Part shown: positions 35,825 to 44,650 of the stretch, one piece after another | Numbering within the stretch: position 1 is the first letter of the stretch | How the letters are laid out: each line of letters opens with the position of its first letter | Assembly (NCBI GenBank): GCA_018056425.1 | Contig: JAGPFR010000008.1 | Coordinates: 16,538 to 80,537, forward strand | Direction of reading: 5' to 3' | Origin: Lachnospiraceae bacterium | GTDB lineage: Bacteria; Bacillota; Clostridia; Lachnospirales; Lachnospiraceae | Length of the DNA stretch: 64,000 nt | The notes under the pieces: model-generated | The model's input: only the letters and a program-made list of their open reading frames with translations | Told to the model about the DNA's origin: nothing | Database searches by the model: none | Position numbers and translations under genes: made by a program

Positions 35825-36322
35825 TCATCCTCCAAAACTTACATTTTCGGATATTTCTTCATCCGATTCTTTTCTGATAATTCCGAATCTTCCGATAGCA
35901 ACTACAATAAGCACACCCGCGGTCAGAGTAAAAGGAGCAGTGACTACGGATATGGCTGTATTCATGCTTGAATATGCAACCAGATACTTTTCACCCTGCC
36001 GGGCGATGATAACATTTTCAACAAATCCCCCGTATAAATTCACCATGCCGCGAATACAGTACACAACCAGCATGATGATTCCGATCACGCGGTTATATTT
36101 TCCGTTTGCCGCCTGCATAATGACCAAAAATACAATGTACAGACCCAGAACCACCACACTTTTTAATATTGACTGAGGGAAAACATTGCCCTCATATTCA
36201 ACCGTTGTAAATATCGGAAGGATAGCCTGTGTGTTCAGTGCACAAAGAACACTCAGTAATATGGAAATTCCATATACAACTATCCCTGCGACCATGGGTA
36301 TTTTCACTCTTTTATCTAACAT
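35825..36322 (-). CDS. Four-helix membrane protein of unknown function
   Basis: 165 residues with four hydrophobic segments (about 9-30, 50-69, 76-95 and 117-145). It is the first gene of the operon with the M13 peptidase and the ABC transporter. GGAGG-like sequence (AAAGGAGGC) lies before the ATG at 36322. I do not recognise a family. It could be an immunity-like or accessory subunit, but that is only suggested by the neighbours. Confidence 0.75.
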   Translation of the reverse strand: MLDKRVKIPMVAGIVVYGISILLSVLCALNTQAILPIFTTVEYEGNVFPQSILKSVVVLGLYIVFLVIMQAANGKYNRVIGIIMLVVYCIRGMVNLYGGFVENVIIARQGEKYLVAYSSMNTAISVVTAPFTLTAGVLIVVAIGRFGIIRKESDEEISENVSFGG

Positions 36323-36469
36323 TTGAAGCCTCCTTTTATATGCATCGTTTCAAAGGATAGTTTCCGATGAAACACACAGTTTTCATAATACTATGCTGGA
36401 TTATACGAATACAACATATTTAATGATAAATTAATAGTTTCCAAAAACAAATTATATATAAGCTCCAAG

Positions 36470-36498
36470 AAAGGGCTGATACATATGATCAGCCCTTT
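36470..36498 (-). terminator. Hairpin after the membrane XRE regulator gene
   Basis: AAAGGGCTGAT (36470-36480) pairs with ATCAGCCCTTT (36488-36498). The U-tract is poor, so read-through into the peptidase operon is possible. The remaining part of 36323-36469 is AT-rich, with no gene I can support. Confidence 0.5.
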
Positions 36499-36511
36499 CC
36501 ATGATTCATTA

Positions 36512-37666
36512 TTAAAAACTGGGGATTCCCAACTCTTCTCTCCGTCTGAGTGCGTAAGGATTATTGGTACTTACATCCAGTCCTTCGAGAATATGCTCTT
36601 CGGGAAGATAATCTCCGGGATCAAGATCCATGAAGTAATTACAGAACCATATTCCGACATATGTGATCTCGGTATTATCCGCCGCTGCTCCTTCCGGAAT
36701 CATCGCATATACAAAACCGTAATACTCATCCGCATCCATGGCGATAATATCGTATCCTTCGGGCTCTCCCGTTACATTATAGTAATCGAGATATTCCTCT
36801 TCCACACCTATCGATTCAAGTCTTGCGATCTCTGCGGCATAATCATCAGGTGTATAATCCACTACAAGATCCGTGACAAACTGAGGGTCCCAGGGATTAT
36901 AGTAAACAACCATGAAATCCTTAGGATCCATGTCAGAAGTAATTGTTTCGGGGTAGATCCTGAACATTTCTTCATCCAGCTGATGAAATATCTGATAATC
37001 ACCATCGTCGTCTATGGTTGTGTTGAAGTAATTGTCGTAATTTTCGATATCGTCATATACTTCTATCTTCTCAAACCATACCGACAGAATCAAAAGTCCG
37101 ACAGCAACAAATATCCAAAGCAGTCTTATCAGCGCATACGCAAGGAGAACTCCGACCACTATTATTACCGTGGTGAAAAATCCCTTTTTGTTTTTAACTA
37201 TCTTCTGAAGAACTCCCGTAACATAAAGCGTGATCACTGCCATTACGCCCAGTCCGAGTATGGATACAATAAGTGTTGCTACATTTTTGGCATCATATTC
37301 AAACTTAATTGACTGAAGTACTATTGATGCCGCCAATAATACAATCCCTATGATCGAAACTATCTGTACAAATGTCAGAAGCTTGCTTTTTTCCTTGCCT
37401 GCATAAGCCGCCATATGTTCGGCGACTTCCCTTACTTCATTGTTCATCATCTCGCTTTTCCTTTCTCCGTCTATGATTTCCCTTACATCAACTTCGTAAA
37501 AGTCCGCTATCTCGACAAGCAGAGAAATATCCGGAAGATTGCTTCCGGTTTCCCATCTGGATACAGATCTGGAACTTACGTTAAATACCTGAGCCAGTTG
37601 TTCCTGGGTCATCTGCTTTTCGTTGCGAAGCATTTTTAAAAATTGTCCTGTTTTTTTCTGATCCAA
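36512..37666 (-). CDS. Membrane-bound XRE-family regulator
   Basis: 384 residues. I start it at TTG 37666, seven bases after AAAGGAGG, since the frame upstream lacks any other site; the first residues are DQKKTGQFLKMLRNEKQMTQEQLAQVFNVSSRSVSRWETGSNLP, a Cro/CI helix-turn-helix. Four hydrophobic segments (about 103-190) place the rest in the membrane, and an acidic outer domain follows. A DNA-binding domain tethered to a membrane sensor suggests a response to an envelope signal. It lies upstream of the M13/ABC operon in the same direction and may control it. Confidence 0.82.
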   Translation of the reverse strand: MDQKKTGQFLKMLRNEKQMTQEQLAQVFNVSSRSVSRWETGSNLPDISLLVEIADFYEVDVREIIDGERKSEMMNNEVREVAEHMAAYAGKEKSKLLTFVQIVSIIGIVLLAASIVLQSIKFEYDAKNVATLIVSILGLGVMAVITLYVTGVLQKIVKNKKGFFTTVIIVVGVLLAYALIRLLWIFVAVGLLILSVWFEKIEVYDDIENYDNYFNTTIDDDGDYQIFHQLDEEMFRIYPETITSDMDPKDFMVVYYNPWDPQFVTDLVVDYTPDDYAAEIARLESIGVEEEYLDYYNVTGEPEGYDIIAMDADEYYGFVYAMIPEGAAADNTEITYVGIWFCNYFMDLDPGDYLPEEHILEGLDVSTNNPYALRRREELGIPSF

Positions 37667-37814
37667 CTTGCGACCTCCTTTCACGATTGATTTTGGGAAA
37701 AAATGTCGGAAAATACCACGACACAAAGCGAGAAGTGCCTGTTTTTCACGGCCGGACAAGGTATGTCCTGTAGAAAAATCCTTAAAAACTATACCATAAT
37801 AGGGAGTTTTCTAC

Positions 37815-37849
37815 AAAAAAAATCCGGCTGGCATTTGCCAACCGGATTT
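37815..37849 (-). terminator. Intrinsic terminator after phosphoketolase
   Basis: AAATCCGGCTGGC and GCCAACCGGATTT pair over a short loop; on the minus strand a run of eight T residues follows. Confidence 0.88.
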
Positions 37850-37897
37850 AAATAAAGGAGTTTATGAACTTGAAAACTGTTTAATAGAATTAATAAT

Positions 37898-40291
37898 TTA
37901 TTTGTGCTCCCACTTCCATCCGGCAACTTCGGGAAGATCTTCGCCGTACTGGTGGATGTACTGGGTGTGCTCAACAAGCTTGTCGCTCATCTTCTGATAG
38001 AGGTAAGCACCTCTGTTTCCGAGCTGAGGAAGATTCTTAAGTGCAAGCTGTACAAGGTGGAAACGATCCACATGGTTCTGAACACGTACATCGAAAGGAG
38101 TGGTGATGGTACCTTCTTCTTTGTATCCTCGTACATGCATGAGACGGTTGTTGTGACGTCTGTAAGTAAGCTCATGTACAAGTGATGCATATCCGTGGAA
38201 AGCAAATACAACGGGCTTATCCTGGGTGAAGAGCATATCGTACTCGGCATCCTGAAGTCCGTGAGGATGCTCGTTAGCAGGCTGGAGCTTGAAGAGATCG
38301 ACTACGTTGATAAAACGGATCTTAATCTCGGGGATCTCACTCTTGAGGATTGAAACTGCTGCAAGAGCCTCAAGGGTAGGAGTCTCACCTGCACAGGCAA
38401 ATACGATGTCAGGATCCTGTCCCTGATCGTTGGAAGCCCACTCCCAGATTCCGATACCCTGAGTGCAGTGCTTTACTGCTTCGGGCATGGAGAGCCACTG
38501 AGGTCTGGGATGCTTAGATGCTACGATTACGTTTACATAGTTACGTGAACGGATGCAGTGATCGAAGCATGAAAGCAGGCAGTTAGCATCGGGGGGAAGA
38601 TAGAGTCTTACGACGTCTGCCTTCTTATTTGCGATGTGATCCATGAATCCGGGATCCTGGTGAGTGAATCCGTTGTGGTCCTGCTGCCATACGGTTGATG
38701 CCATGATAAGGTTGAGGGAAGCGATCTCCTCTCTCCAGGGAAGCTGGTTGCTTACCTTGAGCCACTTAGCATGCTGTGCAGCCATTGAGTCGATGATACG
38801 AGCGAATACTTCGTAAGTTGCGAAGAATCCGTGACGTCCGGTGAGGAGATATCCCTCGAGCCAGCCCTCGCACATGTGCTCGGAAAGCATGGAGTCCATA
38901 ACTCTTCCGTCTGCTGCAAGGTGATCGTCATCGTCATAACGCTCTGCGTTCCAATCACGGTTCTCTGCCTCGAATACGGCATTGAGTCTGTTGGAATTGG
39001 TCTCATCGGGTCCGAAAATTCTGAAGTTCTTAGCTTCTTTATTAAGCTTGAAGATATCTCTTACGAACTTACCGAGCTCGATCATATCCTGACCGTCGCG
39101 CTCGCCGTGTCCCTGCGTATCAAATGCATAATCCCTGAAATCGGGAAGTCTGAGGTCTCTGAGAAGAAGTCCGCCGTTTCCGTGAGGGTTAGCACCGATT
39201 CTTGCATTTCCTACGGGAGCGAGAGATCTGATATCCTCGAATGCTCTTCCGTTCTCATCGAAGAGCTCTTCAGGCTTGTATGAACGGAGCCAATCCTCAA
39301 GAATCTTAAGGTGCTCTTCAGGCTTCTCCATGGAGATGGGTACCTGGTGAGCAAGGAAGTTTCCTTCGATCTTCTTGCCGTCAACTACCTTGGGGCCGGT
39401 CCATCCCTTGGGAGTGCGGAGTACGATCATGGGCCAAACGGGACGAGTGGTGTCGCCGGTGGTACGAGCATGCTCCTGAATAGCCTTGATCTTCTCAATA
39501 ACAGTATCGAGAGTCTCAGCCATGAGCTTGTGCATGGTCATGGGATCGTCGCCTTCTACGAAGTAAGGCTCCCATCCGTTGCCGTGGAAGAAATCTACGA
39601 TTTCCTGATGGCTCATTCTTGCGAATACGGTAGGGTTAGCAATCTTGTATCCGTTGAGGTGCATGATAGGAAGGACTGCACCGTCGGTTACGGGGTTAAG
39701 GAATTTATTTGACTGCCATGAAGTAGCGAGAGGTCCGGTCTCAGCCTCACCGTCTCCTACAGTTACTGCAGCGATAAGATCGGGGTTATCGAAAACTGCA
39801 CCGAATGCGTGAGCAATTCCGTATCCGAGCTCACCACCCTCGTTGATGGAACCGGGAGTTTCGGGTGCGCAGTGTGAAGGCATTCCTCCGGGGAATGAGA
39901 ACTGCTTGAACAGTTTCTGCATACCGGATTCATCCTCTGAAATATTGGGATAAACCTCGGAATAAGTTCCGTCGAGGTAGTCATTTGCGATATAGAAGTT
40001 TCCGCCGTGTCCGGGACCTGAAAGAAGAATAAGGTCGAGATCATATCTCTTAATGACACGGTTTAAGTGTACGAAGACAAAGTTCTGTCCGGGTACGGTT
40101 CCCCAATGTCCTACGATCTTTTTCTTAACCTGATCGATAGTAAGGGGCTTTCTGAGAAGGGGATTCTCAAGCAGGTAAAGCTGTCCTGCTGCGAGATAGT
40201 TGGCTGCACGGAACCATCTGTCCATACGGCCGAGCAGTTCATCGGTAATCGGTCCCTTTTCGGGGATCATCACATCTGAATTTTCGTTCAT
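37898..40291 (-). CDS. xfp: Phosphoketolase (xylulose 5-phosphate/fructose 6-phosphate)
   Basis: A thiamine-diphosphate enzyme of 797 residues, the usual family length. It splits xylulose 5-phosphate (and often fructose 6-phosphate) into acetyl phosphate and glyceraldehyde 3-phosphate or erythrose 4-phosphate. The thiamine-binding [14 protein letters not shown], the LSGPGHGGN loop and the DQGFTH-like [15 protein letters not shown] segment are present. AAAGGAG precedes the ATG. It is a single-gene unit with its own terminator. No pentose operon lies nearby, so it probably serves central metabolism. Confidence 0.95.
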   Translation of the reverse strand: MNENSDVMIPEKGPITDELLGRMDRWFRAANYLAAGQLYLLENPLLRKPLTIDQVKKKIVGHWGTVPGQNFVFVHLNRVIKRYDLDLILLSGPGHGGNFYIANDYLDGTYSEVYPNISEDESGMQKLFKQFSFPGGMPSHCAPETPGSINEGGELGYGIAHAFGAVFDNPDLIAAVTVGDGEAETGPLATSWQSNKFLNPVTDGAVLPIMHLNGYKIANPTVFARMSHQEIVDFFHGNGWEPYFVEGDDPMTMHKLMAETLDTVIEKIKAIQEHARTTGDTTRPVWPMIVLRTPKGWTGPKVVDGKKIEGNFLAHQVPISMEKPEEHLKILEDWLRSYKPEELFDENGRAFEDIRSLAPVGNARIGANPHGNGGLLLRDLRLPDFRDYAFDTQGHGERDGQDMIELGKFVRDIFKLNKEAKNFRIFGPDETNSNRLNAVFEAENRDWNAERYDDDDHLAADGRVMDSMLSEHMCEGWLEGYLLTGRHGFFATYEVFARIIDSMAAQHAKWLKVSNQLPWREEIASLNLIMASTVWQQDHNGFTHQDPGFMDHIANKKADVVRLYLPPDANCLLSCFDHCIRSRNYVNVIVASKHPRPQWLSMPEAVKHCTQGIGIWEWASNDQGQDPDIVFACAGETPTLEALAAVSILKSEIPEIKIRFINVVDLFKLQPANEHPHGLQDAEYDMLFTQDKPVVFAFHGYASLVHELTYRRHNNRLMHVRGYKEEGTITTPFDVRVQNHVDRFHLVQLALKNLPQLGNRGAYLYQKMSDKLVEHTQYIHQYGEDLPEVAGWKWEHK

Positions 40292-40498
40292 GGAAATACT
40301 CCTTTCTTATGTACGTCCTGAATGTCCATACGAATCTGCCATTATAATACTTTATAATTATTCATTTGTATCTCAGCCTATTGGTATTTTTTGAGCAATT
40401 TTTGCTAAATTTTTCACTTTCTTTTTATGAGCATTTACCTAATTTGAAAAATTATAACCAAAAAGTGTCGCGCAATTTGGTGTTTTGTTGGCTAAAAA

Positions 40499-40527
40499 TA
40501 GCGATACTTTTCAGAAAAGTATCGCTA
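40499..40527 (-). terminator. Intrinsic terminator after the ABC-2 permease gene
   Basis: TAGCGATACTTTT (40499-40511) pairs with AAAAGTATCGCTA (40515-40527); in the minus direction a T-rich run follows. The rest of 40292-40498 is AT-rich and holds the xfp promoter region, with a TATAAT at 40346-40341 on the minus strand. Confidence 0.8.
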
Positions 40528-40562
40528 AATCACTTAAATATATACAACAACTACTTAAAAAC

Positions 40563-41711
40563 TTAATTGCTTTTTATTTCATATTTCCTATATATGAAAT
40601 ATCCTCCGAATATCATAAAAAATGACAATGCAATATACGCGACCGGAGCTACTTTATATGAATTGAAAAAATGTCCTGCGAATTTAAACAATCTGAATTC
40701 ATATACAAATCTGGGTGTGATCTGAATGGCCGGGAATAATGAGATCCACTTGGAGAGAGTTTTCATTTTCATCGGGATATTTGTTCCCAGGGCAAAGATC
40801 ACAAAATATCCACCGAGCAAAACCCCCATCGATGCAAGAGAATTTCTGAGTACCTCGGATACAAACATGGCAATTGCCGAGATAAATACAGATCCGCATA
40901 CCGTAAGTATGATCAAGACTACGATTGCCTGTCCGCATGTCATATTCAGCTGTGTAAACGGATATTCGATCTGAACCGGAATATCAAGACCCGTAAATCC
41001 GTAGGCTACGCCTACATATGTTATAAATCCTCCGAGAAATACCGCTACGGAAAAAAGGCAAAAGCTCATCCCTGCAAGGATCTTCGCAAAATAGAGCTCT
41101 TTTTCTCCGTTAATACTTGAGCGGATCATGGGATCGGTTTTCCTCTGACTTTCAACAGAAAACACCGAAGCAAGTCCGAGTCCTACCACAAAGAGCATCA
41201 TGAGCATTGTATTGCAGATCCCGTTTTCAAGTCCGAAAGCTACGTACAGATCATGCCATACGAAGGGTTTATCGACTTCCTCTTCACGGGCTTTCCAGTA
41301 ATCGATCTCTTCCTGAGTCAGATATGACTCCGTATACGCTTCATCTATGGTCTCAAGTCTTTTCTCATAGATCAAATCTTCCGTAATATCTTCAAGAACC
41401 GCATGATATCCGACAATATCTTTGATCCATTCTTCCATCGAATCATAGGCGATGTCTTTTTCATCAGTGACAACACCGTACTCATCCGTTACCGCACTCC
41501 ACTCGGAAAGCAGCTTATCATCAACCGGGCGATAGTTTATGGTCTGATACTCGGCAAGAGTTTCAAGATCAATATTTCCTCTTACCTCGAATTCTCCCTG
41601 TATAAAAGAAAACACAAAGAAGATCAAAAACGTTACTATGGTGACCTTATTTCTGAGAATCTTTAAAAGTTCATATTTATACAATGTGCCGAAGCACGAA
41701 TTTTTCTTCAT
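40563..41711 (-). CDS. ABC-2 type transporter permease
   Basis: 382 residues. A first helix (VTIVTFLIFFVFSFIQGEF) is followed by an extracytoplasmic stretch of about 120 residues and then by five hydrophobic segments in the C-terminal half (NTMLMMLFVVGLGLASVFSVESQR, through to YIALSFFMIFGGYFIYRKYEI). This is the plan of ABC-2 efflux permeases. The ATPase gene ends 12 bp upstream. It is the last gene of an operon led by an ECF sigma factor. Confidence 0.8.
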   Translation of the reverse strand: MKKNSCFGTLYKYELLKILRNKVTIVTFLIFFVFSFIQGEFEVRGNIDLETLAEYQTINYRPVDDKLLSEWSAVTDEYGVVTDEKDIAYDSMEEWIKDIVGYHAVLEDITEDLIYEKRLETIDEAYTESYLTQEEIDYWKAREEEVDKPFVWHDLYVAFGLENGICNTMLMMLFVVGLGLASVFSVESQRKTDPMIRSSINGEKELYFAKILAGMSFCLFSVAVFLGGFITYVGVAYGFTGLDIPVQIEYPFTQLNMTCGQAIVVLIILTVCGSVFISAIAMFVSEVLRNSLASMGVLLGGYFVIFALGTNIPMKMKTLSKWISLFPAIQITPRFVYEFRLFKFAGHFFNSYKVAPVAYIALSFFMIFGGYFIYRKYEIKSN

Positions 41712-41723
41712 TTACAGACTCCT

Positions 41724-42413
41724 TTATTCATACTGCTTAAGATAGAATTCCTCCAGACTTCCGTCGGATTCTTTCCATACACCCTGCCAGCAGATCTGAC
41801 CGTCCTTCATCATGATCAGTCTGTCCGCCACATGCTCTATATCGGAAACGATATGTGTTGAAAGTAAAACAACGGATTCTTTGCCGAGTTCACCGATAAG
41901 ATCCCTGAACCTGACTCTTTCTTTGGGATCGAGTCCTGCTGTGGGCTCATCTAAGATAAGCACTTCGGGTCTGTTGATGATTGCCTGTGCAATTCCTACT
42001 CTCTGCTTCATTCCGCCCGAATACTTTCTGATCTTCTTATCTGCGGCTTCTTCAAGTCCGACTATCTCAAAAAGTTCCGCACATCTGGCCTTTGCGGATT
42101 TCTTATCCAGTCCTTTAAGCGCGCAGAAATACATCAGAAATTCCCTTCCGGTAAATTCGGGATAATATCCGAAATCCTGAGGCAGATATCCGAGTACATT
42201 TCTGTAATCCTCACTTTTAACGGACATATCATCGTAAGAAATCTCTCCGCTTGTGGGAGTGAGAAGTCCGCTGAGCATACGCATAAGTGTTGTTTTGCCC
42301 GCACCGTTTGCTCCGAGAAGTCCGGTCACACCCTTCTCCAGACTCAAACTTATTCTGTCCACCGCTATCTTGTTATCATATTGCTTGGTAAGTCTGTCAG
42401 CTTTTAATTCCAT
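41724..42413 (-). CDS. ABC transporter ATP-binding protein
   Basis: 229 residues with Walker A GANGAGKTT, signature KYSGGMKQRVGIAQAI and Walker B VLILDEPTAGLDP, followed by the H-loop STHIVSD. The pattern LLGANGAGKTTLMRMLSG and the short length fit the drug/peptide efflux (BcrA-like) class. Its start overlaps the upstream membrane-protein gene by 10 bp. It would power the ABC-2 permease encoded next. Confidence 0.92.
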   Translation of the reverse strand: MELKADRLTKQYDNKIAVDRISLSLEKGVTGLLGANGAGKTTLMRMLSGLLTPTSGEISYDDMSVKSEDYRNVLGYLPQDFGYYPEFTGREFLMYFCALKGLDKKSAKARCAELFEIVGLEEAADKKIRKYSGGMKQRVGIAQAIINRPEVLILDEPTAGLDPKERVRFRDLIGELGKESVVLLSTHIVSDIEHVADRLIMMKDGQICWQGVWKESDGSLEEFYLKQYE

Positions 42414-43120
42414 ACCAAAGTCTCCGTCTCAATTGTTTTTCTTACTTCAAATACATTTAGTGCAAAAAGAAGGGCTGCCACAAAGATCAAATATCTCATA
42501 TCCAAACTTTGGAAAAATCCGTTACTGTACAAAGTCGTATGTATGCATGTTACGCAAACCGCAACCGCTACAAACGAATACCTGTTGTTTCTTCCGAACT
42601 CGCTTCTCTCAACGATCAGACTGATGATCGAAGTTATAAACCAAGGGATCAGAAGCATCGATCCCGATACCGCGATTCCGTATGGATTGTTTATTCCGAT
42701 CAGGGCCGAGATTACTGCAGTCAGCATGAGCTGAAATGCGGATATCAGGGTCATCCTTGCAAAGAAAACTCCTTTTGCGGAAAACTTCGTAACCTCCTCA
42801 AGTTCGGATACGCCATGGTACTCGGATCTGAACACTTCCAGTATCGACAATCCCGCCATAAAAGGCATAAGTCCCGCAATTACAAAGAGCTTATCTTCAC
42901 TTTCCACATAAGGGAAATAGAAAGTAGCCGCGATCAGAAGGGATATGATCCAAATCCTTTTACGGATATATCCTGCCTGCATCATTACCAGTTTGATATG
43001 TCCGGTTTTTTCACTCCCGGTTTCTTTTTTGTACCTTCTGATAAATGCGTCCTTGGATGCATGATCGGGAGATTCGGTATTTATTTGTAACAGTTGTTTT
43101 AACTCTCTGTCCTTCATCAT
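42404..43120 (-). CDS. Membrane protein between an ECF sigma factor and an ABC transporter
   Basis: 238 residues. A cytoplasmic N-terminal part of about 50 residues (ELKQLLQINTESPDHASKDAFIRRYKKETG) leads to six hydrophobic segments. Its start lies immediately after the sigma factor stop (GGAGG precedes ATG 43120), the usual place of an anti-sigma factor. No zinc-binding anti-sigma motif (HxxxCxxC) is present. It is either an unusual anti-sigma factor or part of the exporter. Confidence 0.75.
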   Translation of the reverse strand: MMKDRELKQLLQINTESPDHASKDAFIRRYKKETGSEKTGHIKLVMMQAGYIRKRIWIISLLIAATFYFPYVESEDKLFVIAGLMPFMAGLSILEVFRSEYHGVSELEEVTKFSAKGVFFARMTLISAFQLMLTAVISALIGINNPYGIAVSGSMLLIPWFITSIISLIVERSEFGRNNRYSFVAVAVCVTCIHTTLYSNGFFQSLDMRYLIFVAALLFALNVFEVRKTIETETLVWN

Positions 43121-43122
43121 AC

Positions 43123-43560
43123 TTACTCCTCCAGATACTTAACCAGTTCCGACTTGGCGTTGTTTAACCTTCTGTAAAGTGCAAACCTTGAAAGTCCCGT
43201 GATCTTACATATCTCGGAAAGGGGCTCATCGTTTACAAAACGGAGGATCATTAATTCCCTATCCTCTTCGCTTAATTTTCCGAGAGCCTTTGCAACAGCT
43301 TCCCTGTCCACAACGCTCTGCTCAAAGCCTCCGTCAGCAGGTTCAACCGTTTCTTCTTCAAGGCTTACGGTTTTCACTTTTCTGTATTCGTCGATACACA
43401 GATTTCGAGCTATGGTATAGAGATAATGTTCGGGTCTGGTGCAGGTACTTTTTAAATACTTAAGGAAGGTTTCCTGGGTCAGATCTTCCGCAAGGGTTTT
43501 GTTTCCGACTTTGTAATAGCAATACCGGTATATTTTGTCGTAATACTCTTCAATTTCCAT
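43123..43560 (-). CDS. ECF-type RNA polymerase sigma factor
   Basis: 145 residues. Region 2 is IEEYYDKIYRYCYYKVGNKTLAEDLTQETFLKYL and region 4 is LSEEDRELMILRFVNDEPLSEICKITGLSRFALYRRLNNAKSELVKYL, separated by an acidic linker; region 3 is lacking, as in ECF sigma factors. Such factors normally transcribe their own operon once released. The operon contains the membrane protein and ABC transporter that follow. It starts at ATG 43560 downstream of GGGAGG. Confidence 0.93.
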   Translation of the reverse strand: MEIEEYYDKIYRYCYYKVGNKTLAEDLTQETFLKYLKSTCTRPEHYLYTIARNLCIDEYRKVKTVSLEEETVEPADGGFEQSVVDREAVAKALGKLSEEDRELMILRFVNDEPLSEICKITGLSRFALYRRLNNAKSELVKYLEE

Positions 43561-43629
43561 GGAAATTTCTCCTGCACCTCCCTTCTGTAATGATAGACGT
43601 ATGACCTTATAGAAATGTGCGCCGATTAT

Positions 43630-43661
43630 AAAAAAAAGAAGTCCGATAAACAGACTTCTTT
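43630..43661 (-). terminator. Terminator after tRNA-Arg
   Basis: AAGAAGTC and GACTTCTT form a stem; on the minus strand it is followed by a run of eight T. It ends the serS-DUF3881-tRNA transcript ahead of the sigma factor gene. Confidence 0.85.
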
Positions 43662-43663
43662 CA

Positions 43664-43737
43664 CGTTCCCGGGCGGATTCGAACCGCCGGCCTTTCGCTT
43701 AGGAGGCGAACGCTCTATCCTGCTGAGCTACGGAAAC
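43664..43737 (-). tRNA. tRNA-Arg (CCU)
   Basis: The acceptor stem is GTTTCCG/CGGGAAC with one G-U pair. The anticodon loop is CTCCTAA on stem TTCGC/GCGAA, giving anticodon CCT, and the T arm contains GGTTCGAATCC. Its length is 74 nt with discriminator G; CCA is not encoded. Confidence 0.95.
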
Positions 43738-43738
43738 A

Positions 43739-44641
43739 TTATTCTATAGGAACATCAGGTTCTTCGGGATAATTGATGCTTCCCTGAAGCCAGACGATAC
43801 CTTTAAATCTTCTGCCCGGAACAGGTTCGCCGAGCAAATCCATTATATTGATGGCAACATCAAATGTCAAATCGTTAACAAGGAGCGTGAGGATATAAAC
43901 CTCTTCCTTAGAGATGTTGTTTAAGATCCTTCGAACCTTAACGATCTCACCTAAAATGTTATATTGATCACACTCGACACCGTAAGGCATGATGCTGGTG
44001 TAAACGATGCTGTAGATGTCTTCATGTCCGACTCTTCTGGATACTTCACTGTACAGATCCATATCCTGCATGGTCAGCTCTTCGATAGCTTCTTCATTGC
44101 CGGTTCTTGCATTTTTCAGAAGTCGGTATCTTTCAACCTTCTGAAGTTTTGTTTTGACTTCATCATCTTCGGATTCTTTTCCCGCAGGGAGTAAGATTGT
44201 TCCTTTGATAGATAGTCCTGCAAGTGTCAGGGTGGTTCCTTTAATGGGAAGACGTCCCGAAACCTGGGCACTGATGTAAGGGATCTTATTCTGAATGAAA
44301 AAAATAAGGGACATGCCGAGTCTTACATCATCACATATTCCGGCATAGGAATCTCTCGCCGCATGCCTTTCGACAGAAACGTCTTCGGTCGAAGTGATCC
44401 CGGTTCCTTTAAGATAAGGAAAATAATAATCGGTATGGAAAAGATCGTCCTCACTGAATGTTCCGGCGGCAGTTATGCCGATGCCTTCACCGACATCTCT
44501 GGAAAACTCCGCGAGCATAACGTCATCAAGGGACATGGTATAGCCCCTTGAGTCATTTTTCTTGACGCTCTGGAGCACCAGGTCCTTGATGTCTTCTCTT
44601 TTTATTTTACTAAAGCCGATGGCTCTCAGAAATTTATGCAT
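43739..44641 (-). CDS. DUF3881 family protein
   Basis: 300 residues. The beginning MHKFLRAIGFSKIKREDIKDLV and the C-terminal INIMDLLGEPVPGRRFKGIVWLQGSINYP match DUF3881, a family I know only from Lachnospiraceae and close relatives; its function is unknown. It has no signal peptide or membrane segment. Its stop codon lies a single nucleotide before the 5' end of tRNA-Arg, so gene and tRNA share a transcript that must be cut by RNase P. It starts 9 bp after the serS stop. Confidence 0.88.
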   Translation of the reverse strand: MHKFLRAIGFSKIKREDIKDLVLQSVKKNDSRGYTMSLDDVMLAEFSRDVGEGIGITAAGTFSEDDLFHTDYYFPYLKGTGITSTEDVSVERHAARDSYAGICDDVRLGMSLIFFIQNKIPYISAQVSGRLPIKGTTLTLAGLSIKGTILLPAGKESEDDEVKTKLQKVERYRLLKNARTGNEEAIEELTMQDMDLYSEVSRRVGHEDIYSIVYTSIMPYGVECDQYNILGEIVKVRRILNNISKEEVYILTLLVNDLTFDVAINIMDLLGEPVPGRRFKGIVWLQGSINYPEEPDVPIE

Positions 44642-44650
44642 TTAAGTTGA

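Noticed and set aside
36485-37312. Plus-strand frame of 275 codons
   Set aside because: It is antisense to the membrane XRE regulator gene, whose domains are clear; the translated chain is rich in Ile, Arg and His with no recognisable fold.
40341-40369. Full promoter for xfp
   Set aside because: TATAAT is present at 40346-40341 on the minus strand, but the sequence at the -35 distance (ACAAAT) is poor; I note only the -10.
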